A program made the position numbers and the translations under genes. The notes under the pieces were generated by a model that did no database searches, was not told the DNA's origin, and saw nothing but the letters and a program-made list of their open reading frames with translations. This document shows, in pieces, positions 1 to 5,429 of a stretch of DNA of 5,729 bases (its first letter is position 1; each line of letters begins with the position of its first letter). Location of the stretch: assembly GCA_937901265.1 (NCBI GenBank), contig CALCHA010000669.1:1-5729 (forward strand), written 5' to 3'. The DNA is from an uncultured Phycisphaerales bacterium (GTDB lineage: Bacteria; Planctomycetota; Phycisphaerae; WQYP01).

Positions 1-38
1 TCATGGGCATGTTTGTGCTCGGCTATGGACGAAGGCTC

Positions 39-67
39 ATTATAGAGAACGGACAGGGACGGAAACT
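39..67 (-). promoter_or_regulatory. putative promoter for a gene leaving the left edge
   Basis: A perfect -10 hexamer TATAAT reads on the minus strand at 39-44. No good -35 box sits at 15-18 bases: the candidates (TTTCCG at 60-65, AGTTTC at 62-67) are poor. An imperfect inverted repeat, GGAA at 61-64 and TTCC at 70-73 around a 5-base centre, overlaps that -35 region. Transcription would begin near 32. The first minus-strand ATGs downstream are at 8-10 and 2-4 in the same frame, so a gene beginning there would lie almost wholly outside the window. The position just beyond the aminotransferase terminator fits the start of a new transcription unit. No strong ribosome binding site is visible ahead of either ATG, so the gene itself is not called. 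Confidence 0.4.
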
Positions 68-165
68 AGTTCCATATTCGGGGTGCGGAAAGAAACTTCA
101 TGAGAAAAGTTCGCGAAAATGGTAACTTGGCGAGCAACGGGGGTTTGGGGGAGACGATCCCGACG

Positions 166-190
166 AAAAAAGGCCGGCGCAAGGCCGGCC
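166..190 (-). terminator. intrinsic (rho-independent) terminator of the aminotransferase gene
   Basis: Read on the minus strand, a perfect 7-bp GC stem (GGCCGGC at 184-190 pairing with GCCGGCC at 172-178) closes a 5-base loop and is followed at once by six T residues (166-171). It lies 63 bases past the stop codon of the class V aminotransferase. A long GC stem with an uninterrupted T-run is the textbook form. The complementary strand has no T-run after the stem, so the terminator acts on leftward transcription only. Confidence 0.9.
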
Positions 191-253
191 CGGAGGAAGT
201 TGTCTTACCCGTTGCTCCGCGATGCGCGGTCGCCTCGGCCGCCTGGGGCTGCC

Positions 254-1402
254 TCATGCCTCCTGCAGCTTCGCCAGTTCCTTGTGCGCTGCCGCAACGC
301 CGGCCCCGAACTCGAACTTGTAACCCTGCTGCCGCAGGATGATCTCCAGCCCGTGAATCACGCCCAGCGTGTCCACCTGGTCCATGTAACCCATGTGCGA
401 GACACGGAAGATCTTTCCTTCCATCGTGCCCTGTCCGGCGGCCACATTCATGTTGAGCTGCTTGCGCAGCGCCGTGCGGAATTCTTTGTCCGTGAATCCC
501 GCCGGATAATTGATGCCCGTCACCGAGTCCGAGGGACTCTTGGAGAAGACGCCCAGCCCCAGCGCATTGGCAGCCGCGCGGGTCGCCGCGGCGCAGATGC
601 TCGTCCGCTTCCACACGTGCTCGATCCCCTCCTGCTGCACCATCGTCAGCGCCACAAACAGCCCGCGCACCAGCGTCACCGCCGGTGTCCAGGGCACGTC
701 GTTGGCGTTGTAGCTCTTCAGGTAGCTGTTCAGATCGAGATACAGGTTCGGCTGCTTGACCACCGCCGCCTTCTTCTGCGCCTTCTCCGACACACTGATA
801 AATGCCAGCCCCGGCGGCAGCATCATGGCTTTCTGCGAGCCCGTGATCACCATGTCCACGCCCCACTCATCCGTCTTCACGGGCAAGGCACCGACCGCCG
901 TGATGCCGTCGGAAATCAGGATGGTGTCGGTGTCGCGCGTCAGCGCCGCGATCGCCTGCAGGTCCGTCACCGTGCAGGCGGAGGTCTCCGAGTGCACCAG
1001 CACCACCGCGTCGTAATGCTTCTGCTTAAGCGCCTCGGCCACCTGTTCGGGCGGCACCGCCGTGCCATACTCCGCCTTGAGGACCGTGGAGTTCCACTTA
1101 TTCCGCTCGCCGATCTTCACCCAGCGCTCGGCAAATTTGCCGTTGGAAAGAAACAGCACGTTCCCCTTGTCCCCCTGCGGGATCACATTGATCATCGCCA
1201 TTTCCGCCCCAGCCGTGCCGGATCCTGAAATGGTCAGCACCGGGTTCTTGGTCTGATAGGTGTATTTCAGCAGCTCATTGACCTTGGCGAACAGGTCCTT
1301 GTACTGCTGCGTGCGGTGATGAAACACCGGTTTGGCCATCTCCAGCAGGACCTCTTCGGGGACGCTGGTCGGACCGGGGGTAAAAAGACGCATCTTGTTC
1401 AT
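254..1402 (-). CDS. class V PLP-dependent aminotransferase (alanine-glyoxylate / serine-pyruvate type)
   Basis: The 382-residue protein is full length for the fold-type I, class V family that includes alanine-glyoxylate, serine-pyruvate and serine-glyoxylate aminotransferases. Expected role: cytosolic amino transfer from alanine or serine to glyoxylate or pyruvate. Visible family marks are LFTPGPTSVP at residues 6-15, the phosphate-binding loop SGSGTAGAE at 59-67, HSETSAC at 137-143, the ring-contacting Asp in SDGITAVG (D165), the Schiff-base lysine in TGSQKAMMLPPG (K191), and the carboxylate-binding Arg in FRVSHMGYMD (R333). An in-frame upstream extension to 1468 exists. The ATG at 1402 is preferred because GGAG lies 7 bases upstream (1410-1413) and the family begins just before the MRLFTPGP motif. 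It follows the NifU-like gene after 123 bases and ends before a strong terminator. Homologues are sometimes annotated as a 'soluble hydrogenase subunit', a legacy name. The fold is certain; the substrate pair cannot be read from sequence. Confidence 0.93.
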   Translation of the reverse strand: MNKMRLFTPGPTSVPEEVLLEMAKPVFHHRTQQYKDLFAKVNELLKYTYQTKNPVLTISGSGTAGAEMAMINVIPQGDKGNVLFLSNGKFAERWVKIGERNKWNSTVLKAEYGTAVPPEQVAEALKQKHYDAVVLVHSETSACTVTDLQAIAALTRDTDTILISDGITAVGALPVKTDEWGVDMVITGSQKAMMLPPGLAFISVSEKAQKKAAVVKQPNLYLDLNSYLKSYNANDVPWTPAVTLVRGLFVALTMVQQEGIEHVWKRTSICAAATRAAANALGLGVFSKSPSDSVTGINYPAGFTDKEFRTALRKQLNMNVAAGQGTMEGKIFRVSHMGYMDQVDTLGVIHGLEIILRQQGYKFEFGAGVAAAHKELAKLQEA

Positions 1403-1433
1403 CGGGGAGCTCCGGCAAAAAGGGTGAGGGCTG

Positions 1434-1461
1434 AGGATAAGGGAGGGCGGGAAAAACGCAA
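1434..1461 (-). promoter_or_regulatory. weak candidate promoter for the aminotransferase gene
   Basis: In the 123-base gap between the NifU-like gene and the aminotransferase, the minus strand reads TTGCGT (1456-1461), a 16-base spacer, and TATCCT (1434-1439). Matches to the sigma-70 consensus are 3 of 6 and 4 of 6, so this could be chance. The -35 candidate lies in a short direct repeat (two copies of AAAACGCAAA-like sequence, plus strand about 1453-1469). No terminator is visible after the NifU-like stop codon, so read-through from the upstream gene is an equally good explanation for aminotransferase expression. Confidence 0.22.
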
Positions 1462-1525
1462 AACGCAAATTTCTCAGGGGAACTGACGCTGGCGTGGGGA
1501 TGGCGCTGACGGGGGCTCGTTGCGG

Positions 1526-1801
1526 CTATTCGCCGACGGCGACGACTTCGCGCACCTCCGGGACCTTCTCCCGGATGTTCCGTTCGATGCCCTGCCGAAG
1601 CGTGATGGTGGAAGAGGGACATCCCACGCAGGCACCGTGAAACCGCACCTGCACCACCCCGTCGGCCGACACGTCCACCAATTCCAGGTCCCCCCCGTCG
1701 CCCTGAATGATCGGCCGCAGCCAGTCGATGACCTTCTCCACGCGTTCCCGCACCGACGGCTGGTCGGTCGAAGAGGCTTCAGCGGTGGGGGAGGACGCCA
1801 T
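1526..1801 (-). CDS. NifU/Nfu C-terminal domain Fe-S cluster scaffold or carrier protein
   Basis: The 91-residue protein consists of a Ser/Thr-rich N-terminal tail (residues 1-16) and a complete NifU C-terminal domain (about 17-91). Diagnostic features are GDGGDLELVDV at 34-44 and the cluster-binding CVGC motif at 58-61 inside HGACVGCPSS, followed by the typical helix that ends in PEVREVVAV. Two subunits of this family hold one [4Fe-4S] cluster between their CxxC pairs and pass it to target enzymes in the cytoplasm. The frame is open up to 1855, but the ATG at 1801 is clearly the start: GGAG lies at 1809-1812 with a 7-base gap, and an upstream start at 1855 would fall inside the promoter. The N-terminal assembly and ferredoxin-like domains of full nitrogenase NifU are absent, so this is the general Nfu type. 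No other isc or suf gene is in view. Confidence 0.93.
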   Translation of the reverse strand: MASSPTAEASSTDQPSVRERVEKVIDWLRPIIQGDGGDLELVDVSADGVVQVRFHGACVGCPSSTITLRQGIERNIREKVPEVREVVAVGE

Positions 1802-1826
1802 TGCAACACTCCAAAGTGATGCAGCA

Positions 1827-1855
1827 AGTATAAGCCTTGAGAATGAGCCATTCAA
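1827..1855 (-). promoter_or_regulatory. sigma-70-type promoter of the NifU-like gene
   Basis: On the minus strand, TTGAAT (1850-1855; 4 of 6 to TTGACA) and TATACT (1827-1832; 5 of 6 to TATAAT) are separated by exactly 17 bases (1833-1849). Transcription should start near 1820, leaving a leader of about 20 bases that holds the GGAG ribosome binding site at 1809-1812. This is the best-formed promoter in the window. It makes the NifU-like gene its own unit, distinct from the membrane-protein operon that ends just upstream. Confidence 0.75.
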
Positions 1856-1889
1856 TGCGAGCGCTCAGGGCGGCGGGCCGAATTTGCCG

Positions 1890-1911
1890 AAAAATGGGCG
1901 CTGTAGCCCCA
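1890..1911 (-). terminator. probable intrinsic terminator of the ispA-dedA-membrane protein operon
   Basis: Read on the minus strand, TGGGGC and GCGCCCA (1895-1911) pair as a 6-bp stem with one bulged G and a TACA loop. Five T residues follow at 1890-1894. It lies 59 bases past the stop codon of the 508-residue membrane protein gene and just upstream of the NifU-like promoter, where an operon end is expected. An alternative 5-bp fold (CGCTG with CAGCG) overlaps it. The stem is short and the T-run modest, so it may be leaky. Confidence 0.5.
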
Positions 1912-1970
1912 GCGGCTTCAAGGCGGACTGAGCTTCGGGCGGCTGCTGCTGCTGCTGCGCGCGGACGGAT

Positions 1971-3497
1971 TCATGGCGAAAGCGTCAGGAACCGCGGCGG
2001 CTGGCCACGCGGGGCAAGCAGGAGGTAGCGGTTGCGCGCGCTGAACCGAAGTTCGTACCAGGCCCGCGCGTTGCCCGCGAACTCGGGATGCTGCGGCAGC
2101 CAGTCTGTAAACGGCGGGGCCGCCAGAACGCCCGGCGTGGCGCCGCTGGGCGGCTCGGCCGAAGCCGCCACGAGGTGCCCCGCGATGATCCACCAGGCCG
2201 CGTCGCTGGTCGCAGGGTCCAGCCGGCTTACGTCCGACAGGGTTTTCGCGCGGAACGAATTGTCCAGCAGCGAGAGCCGCCGCAGCGAAACGAACCCCTG
2301 CCGCGCGCCCAGATCGGCCTGGATACGAGAGACCTGCCCGGCGTCCGTGAGCTGATCGAGATTGAGCCGAAGGTCCGTCTGGGCGAAAAAGCCCGCGGAC
2401 GACGGCCATAGCGGCGCGAAAAGTTCGCTCTCGGGGGCCTCCTCGCTTACCTCCTGCGGGAACAGCGTCGCATGCGCTGCCAGCGTTTCCTCCGATCGCA
2501 GCCCCCCGCCCCCGGCCACCCAGCGCGCCTGCCGCAGCAGCGCCGGGGCGCTGGACCGCAGGATCGCCACATTTCCCGCCGCCAGGCCGATCATCAGCCC
2601 CGCGGCAACCGCCAGCAGCAGCCCATCGCGGCGAAAAATCGACGCCGCCAGTAACCACAAAATGAGCGCCTCTGCCGGCAGCAGCATCACCAGCATGCGC
2701 GTCCGCTTCTCCGGTGAAGCCGGAGCGAGCAGGCCCGGGACCACGGTGAGCGCCCCATTCACCGGCACCGGCCGCGGCGCCGCGATGGCCGGAAACGCCC
2801 ACAGATCCGTCGACCGAGACCCGTCCGCCCGCGGGACATGCACCCAGGCCAGGCGACGCAGCGCCGCAAGACCCGACTCCTCATCCTCCGTGGCCAGCAG
2901 GCGCACCCCCACCCCGGCGAGCGCCGCCGCCCGCTCCTCCGGAAAATTCTGTGTCAGCCGGTGCGGCAGGTAGAGCGCATCCACCGCCGCGAACAGCAGC
3001 AGCGGGGCGCTGAGAATCTCCTCATCTGACAGGTGAATGAGCTCCGGCCGCGGACCTCCAAGTGCGGCGACGGGCGCGGGAAGGCCCTCAATGTCCTGGG
3101 GCAGCGCCAGACGCAGCGGTGCTGCCGCACTGTCTGCCGCCGGCAGCGGGACCTCGATCCGCACCGTCCGCGGCGTGCTGTTGGGAGCCATGATCGACAG
3201 ATAAATAGGCCAGCGCGGTGGATCCGTCGGCAGGTCCGCCGGGTCGATCGCGGGCAGCGGCAGCAGCAGCCGGGTGGCACCATCCCCCAATGGCCGGGTG
3301 ATCGACGGCCCCCCGCGCACGTCGCGCACCGCCACCGTCGCCCCGCCACGAACCGCAGGCACCTCCACCGCGAGAAGCTCCCAGGAGTTGGCCCGAAGCC
3401 CATCGCCATGTGCCAATTGCGCGGCCTGGCCATAGGCGGTGGCGGTCGCCAGAAGCGGCAGCAAAACGGCAACGCAGAGCCGTGGCATCCTCTGCAC
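1971..3497 (-). CDS. unrecognised 508-residue membrane protein with signal peptide and two central membrane helices
   Basis: No family could be recognised. Residues 1-23 look like a Sec signal peptide (MQRMPRL, a hydrophobic CVAVLLPLLATATAYG core, probable cleavage near AYG-QA). About 24-265 is an extracytoplasmic beta-rich region with Val/Pro-rich strands. Within it, about 165-205 (leucine-rich strand, DALYLPHRL, then ALAGVGVRLLATEDEE) resembles an alternating strand-helix pattern. Two hydrophobic helices follow, about 268-287 and 292-313, joined by a short RRDG loop whose arginines suggest the cytoplasmic side. The C-terminal part (about 320-508) would then also be extracytoplasmic. It contains LDQLTDAGQVSRIQADLG and, near the end, WYELRFSARNRYLLLAPRG. 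Start choice: GTG at 3497, because AAAGGAG (3503-3509) sits 5 bases ahead; an upstream TTG at 3512 lacks such a site, and the ATG at 3488 is too far from it. The ribosome binding site overlaps the dedA stop codon, so the two are almost certainly co-transcribed and translationally coupled. Its role is unknown; envelope function is inferred from topology and neighbours only. Confidence 0.85.
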   Translation of the reverse strand: MQRMPRLCVAVLLPLLATATAYGQAAQLAHGDGLRANSWELLAVEVPAVRGGATVAVRDVRGGPSITRPLGDGATRLLLPLPAIDPADLPTDPPRWPIYLSIMAPNSTPRTVRIEVPLPAADSAAAPLRLALPQDIEGLPAPVAALGGPRPELIHLSDEEILSAPLLLFAAVDALYLPHRLTQNFPEERAAALAGVGVRLLATEDEESGLAALRRLAWVHVPRADGSRSTDLWAFPAIAAPRPVPVNGALTVVPGLLAPASPEKRTRMLVMLLPAEALILWLLAASIFRRDGLLLAVAAGLMIGLAAGNVAILRSSAPALLRQARWVAGGGGLRSEETLAAHATLFPQEVSEEAPESELFAPLWPSSAGFFAQTDLRLNLDQLTDAGQVSRIQADLGARQGFVSLRRLSLLDNSFRAKTLSDVSRLDPATSDAAWWIIAGHLVAASAEPPSGATPGVLAAPPFTDWLPQHPEFAGNARAWYELRFSARNRYLLLAPRGQPPRFLTLSP

Positions 3498-3508
3498 GGC
3501 GGCTCCTT

Positions 3509-4222
3509 TCAAACCTGATCGATCACCGGAGCCGCGCGACGCTTCCGCAGATACAGGATCAGCGCCACCCCGCCACCGATCACCAGCACCACCGGAATCA
3601 CAAGGTGCTTCACCCGGTCAATCTTGTGGAACACATGGTCGATGCTGCCCGCGAAGAAAAAGCCGATCAGGATGAACAGGGGCTCGGAAATAATCGATGC
3701 CAGCCCGTCAATCAGCAGGAAACGCCCGTAGGACATCCGCGACATTCCCGCGAAGGCGAACACGATCGACCGCACGCCCGGAAGAAAGCGCGCGAAGAAC
3801 ACCGTGCGGTTGCCATGCATCGCAAAATGCTTTTCCACCCGCGCCCGCCGCTTCGAGTGCATCACCTTCTGCAGATGCCGCGCCACGAAACTGGTCCCCG
3901 TGATCCCCCGTCTGCCTATCGAAAAAACCACCGAGTCTCCCGCCAGCACCCCGATCATCCCTGCGAGCATCATCAGATAAACGTGCGGCACCCGGGCCGT
4001 GATGACCACCGGCGGAATGACGTCGTCGGGGAAATCTGTCTCCGTGTCGCCAGGCGTCGCTGGAATCACCGCCGTCAGCGGCGAGTGGGCCTTGTTGCAG
4101 AGGTACCCCGAAAAAATCAGCGGCACATCCTCGGGAATCGGCAAGCCCACCCCAGCCAGTACCAGCACGACGATCAGCGCCACATAAGTGAAGTGCGTCA
4201 GAAGCAGTTTGACAATAGTCAT
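3509..4222 (-). CDS. DedA family (SNARE-associated/VTT domain) inner-membrane protein
   Basis: The 237-residue polytopic membrane protein has the marks of the DedA family: GVGLPIPED at 24-32 (re-entrant region with conserved Pro and Glu), GDSVVFSIGRRGI at 95-107, and FFARFLPGVRSIVFAFAGM at 142-160 with Arg145, Pro148 and Arg151. Hydrophobic helices lie near 10-27, 81-103, 166-190 and 207-225, and the tail is basic (LRKRR). Family members act as proton-coupled lipid transporters; some recycle undecaprenyl phosphate (UptA type), others affect envelope integrity and drug resistance. The exact substrate cannot be read here. An acidic stretch of about 25-30 residues (about 50-80, with DTETDFPDD) between the first re-entrant region and the GD motif looks longer than usual. 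The ATG at 4222 has AGAAGGA 13 bases upstream, rather distant, suggesting modest independent initiation. It follows ispA by 84 bases with no terminator between, and precedes the unknown membrane protein by 11 bases. Confidence 0.92.
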   Translation of the reverse strand: MTIVKLLLTHFTYVALIVVLVLAGVGLPIPEDVPLIFSGYLCNKAHSPLTAVIPATPGDTETDFPDDVIPPVVITARVPHVYLMMLAGMIGVLAGDSVVFSIGRRGITGTSFVARHLQKVMHSKRRARVEKHFAMHGNRTVFFARFLPGVRSIVFAFAGMSRMSYGRFLLIDGLASIISEPLFILIGFFFAGSIDHVFHKIDRVKHLVIPVVLVIGGGVALILYLRKRRAAPVIDQV

Positions 4223-4306
4223 GGTGCGGGCGGAGTCCTTCTGGCGATGTCACCGACAACGGAGCGTGGACGGGAGGGTCATCGTACGGGGGCCGGTGGG
4301 CGAGGT

Positions 4307-5248
4307 TCAATGGGTGCGGTTGGCCAGATCGTGCGCCAACTGCGAAAGCAACGCCGCATGCGGACCAAGCTGCGCCGCGATCGCATCCGCGATACGCACC
4401 TGTTCATCGAGGAAATCACGCGCCCCGTCCAGTCCCACCAGCGACGGATAGGTCAATTTTCCGATCGCCGCGTCCTTTCCGGTTTTTTTACCCATTTGCT
4501 CCGCCGTCGCCACCACGTCGAGAATGTCGTCCACAATCTGAAACGCCAGCCCGATCGCCCGGCCATACGTGTCGATCGCCTGCAGCGTGGCTTCGTTGCC
4601 CCCGCCAGTTCCCATGGCACACAGCGCCCCCAGGCGGCAGGAACAGCGGATCAGGGCCCCCGTCTTCATGCGGTGAATCTGCTGCAGTTTCGGAAGCGTT
4701 GCCGCGTCTACCACCTCGCGCGACTCGTTCGGGTGGCACGTGTCCAGAACCTGCCCCCCGATCATCCCCTCCGGCCCCGTCGCCAGAGCCAGTTCGAGAA
4801 TCAACCTGCTGGCCAGGGCCGCATCGGGCACCTTCTTGGCGATCACCTCAAAGGCCATCGAACTTAGCGCATCGCCCGCAAGGATCGCCAGCGCGTCGCC
4901 ATACACCTTGTGATTCGTCGGACGCCCGCGCCGCAGGTCGTCGTTGTCCATCGCCGGCAGATCGTCGTGGATCAGCGAAAAACAATGAATCATCTCAATC
5001 GCCGCCGCGGGTGCCAGCGCCAGCTCATCCCGCTCGCTGCCTCCCGCCGCCTGGTGGCACAACAGCACCAGCGCCGGCCGCACCCGCTTGCCCGGCCCGA
5101 AAAGCGAATAGCCAATCGCCTCCGAAAGCTTGGCGGGCGAATCCTTCAAGGAGTCGACGTAATCCTTGAGGGACGCAGCGGTCCGCGCGGCGGCACTGTT
5201 CAGAAATTCTTTCAGGTCTGCGGGCGAAGAAACGGGCGTTGACGACAT
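4307..5248 (-). CDS. ispA: polyprenyl diphosphate synthase, probably farnesyl diphosphate synthase (IspA type)
   Basis: The 313-residue cytosolic trans-prenyltransferase condenses isopentenyl diphosphate with allylic diphosphates. It shows GKRVRP at 53-58 (diphosphate binding), the first Asp-rich motif DDLPAMD at 95-101 followed by NDDLRRGRP, AILAGDAL at 121-128, GQVLDT at 165-170, KTGALI at 195-200, the second Asp-rich motif DDILD at 240-244, and GKLTYPSL near 263-270. The two-residue insertion in the first motif with an aromatic residue five positions before it (F90) matches type II, bacterial farnesyl diphosphate synthases; geranylgeranyl synthases of the same layout usually have a smaller residue there. 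This is a rule-based inference. The frame stays open to 5620, but the ATG at 5248 is chosen because GGAG (5254-5257) sits 5 bases ahead, a TATAAT box lies just upstream, and family alignment begins here. It heads a probable operon with the DedA gene and the 508-residue membrane protein. No dxs or xseB neighbour is seen. Confidence 0.93.
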   Translation of the reverse strand: MSSTPVSSPADLKEFLNSAAARTAASLKDYVDSLKDSPAKLSEAIGYSLFGPGKRVRPALVLLCHQAAGGSERDELALAPAAAIEMIHCFSLIHDDLPAMDNDDLRRGRPTNHKVYGDALAILAGDALSSMAFEVIAKKVPDAALASRLILELALATGPEGMIGGQVLDTCHPNESREVVDAATLPKLQQIHRMKTGALIRCSCRLGALCAMGTGGGNEATLQAIDTYGRAIGLAFQIVDDILDVVATAEQMGKKTGKDAAIGKLTYPSLVGLDGARDFLDEQVRIADAIAAQLGPHAALLSQLAHDLANRTH

Positions 5249-5279
5249 GAGCGCTCCGATGGCGAAAATCGAGACTCCC

Positions 5280-5320
5280 ATTATAAGCGACGACGGCGAA
5301 TGCGGCATACCCGCGCCGTC
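5280..5320 (-). promoter_or_regulatory. ispA operon promoter with overlapping dyad (possible operator)
   Basis: The minus strand carries a perfect TATAAT at 5280-5285, giving a start near 5273 and a leader of about 25 bases before the ispA ATG. At the normal 16-18 base spacing there is no recognisable -35 hexamer (ATGCCG at 5303-5308). That place is instead filled by a dyad: GACGGC (5292-5297) pairs with GCCGTC (5315-5320), and GCGG (5302-5305) with CCGC (5311-5314) around CATAC. The left half has four extra bases. No T-run follows on either strand, so it is not a terminator. A regulator binding here, activating or repressing ispA and perhaps also rmlD, is a reasonable guess. High GC content makes such dyads less significant. 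Confidence 0.55.
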
Positions 5321-5332
5321 AAAATGTGCCCT

Positions 5333-5361
5333 TATCCATGCCCCCGGCGTTCGTGTACCAT
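5333..5361 (+). promoter_or_regulatory. weak candidate promoter for rmlD
   Basis: On the plus strand TACCAT (5356-5361; 4 of 6 to TATAAT) lies 17 bases after TATCCA (5333-5338; 3 of 6 to TTGACA). Transcription would start near 5368, leaving a leader of about 60 bases. The leader holds a small inverted repeat (CGACG at 5383-5387 with CGTCG at 5394-5398) and the ribosome binding site GGAAGGA at 5417-5423. The match is weak, but some promoter must lie in this 181-base divergent gap because ispA reads away from rmlD. Confidence 0.22.
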
Positions 5362-5429
5362 CCTCCGGCAACCATTCTCCACCGACGCCTGAACGTCGAT
5401 GGGCATTCCCACCCCAGGAAGGACAGGTC

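Noticed and set aside
110..117. 8-base palindrome TTCGCGAA between the terminator and the left-edge promoter
   Set aside because: A single short palindrome with no second copy and no extension; expected by chance.
66..866. Minus-strand open frame of 266 codons overlapping the aminotransferase in another frame
   Set aside because: Gly/Ala/Arg-rich nonsense composition. The overlapping frame holds all the aminotransferase motifs, so a frameshift explanation is not needed.
119..1228. Long plus-strand open frame of 369 codons opposite the aminotransferase
   Set aside because: The product is rich in Arg, His and Leu with no domain pattern, and it lies wholly antisense to a clear PLP enzyme. High GC content produces such frames.
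1942..1956. Five tandem GCT triplets just after the stop of the membrane protein
   Set aside because: Too short to call a meaningful repeat in GC-rich DNA. It might vary in length between strains, but nothing suggests a function.
1918..1974. 18-codon frame whose ATG overlaps the stop of the 508-residue protein (ATGA)
   Set aside because: The overlap looks like translational coupling, but the peptide is a low-complexity Ser run from a GCT repeat. No ribosome binding site was evident, and chance is more likely.
3410..4867. Long plus-strand open frame of 485 codons opposite dedA and ispA
   Set aside because: Composition is dominated by Arg, His, Gln and Pro. It crosses the boundaries of two well-supported genes and has no family motif.
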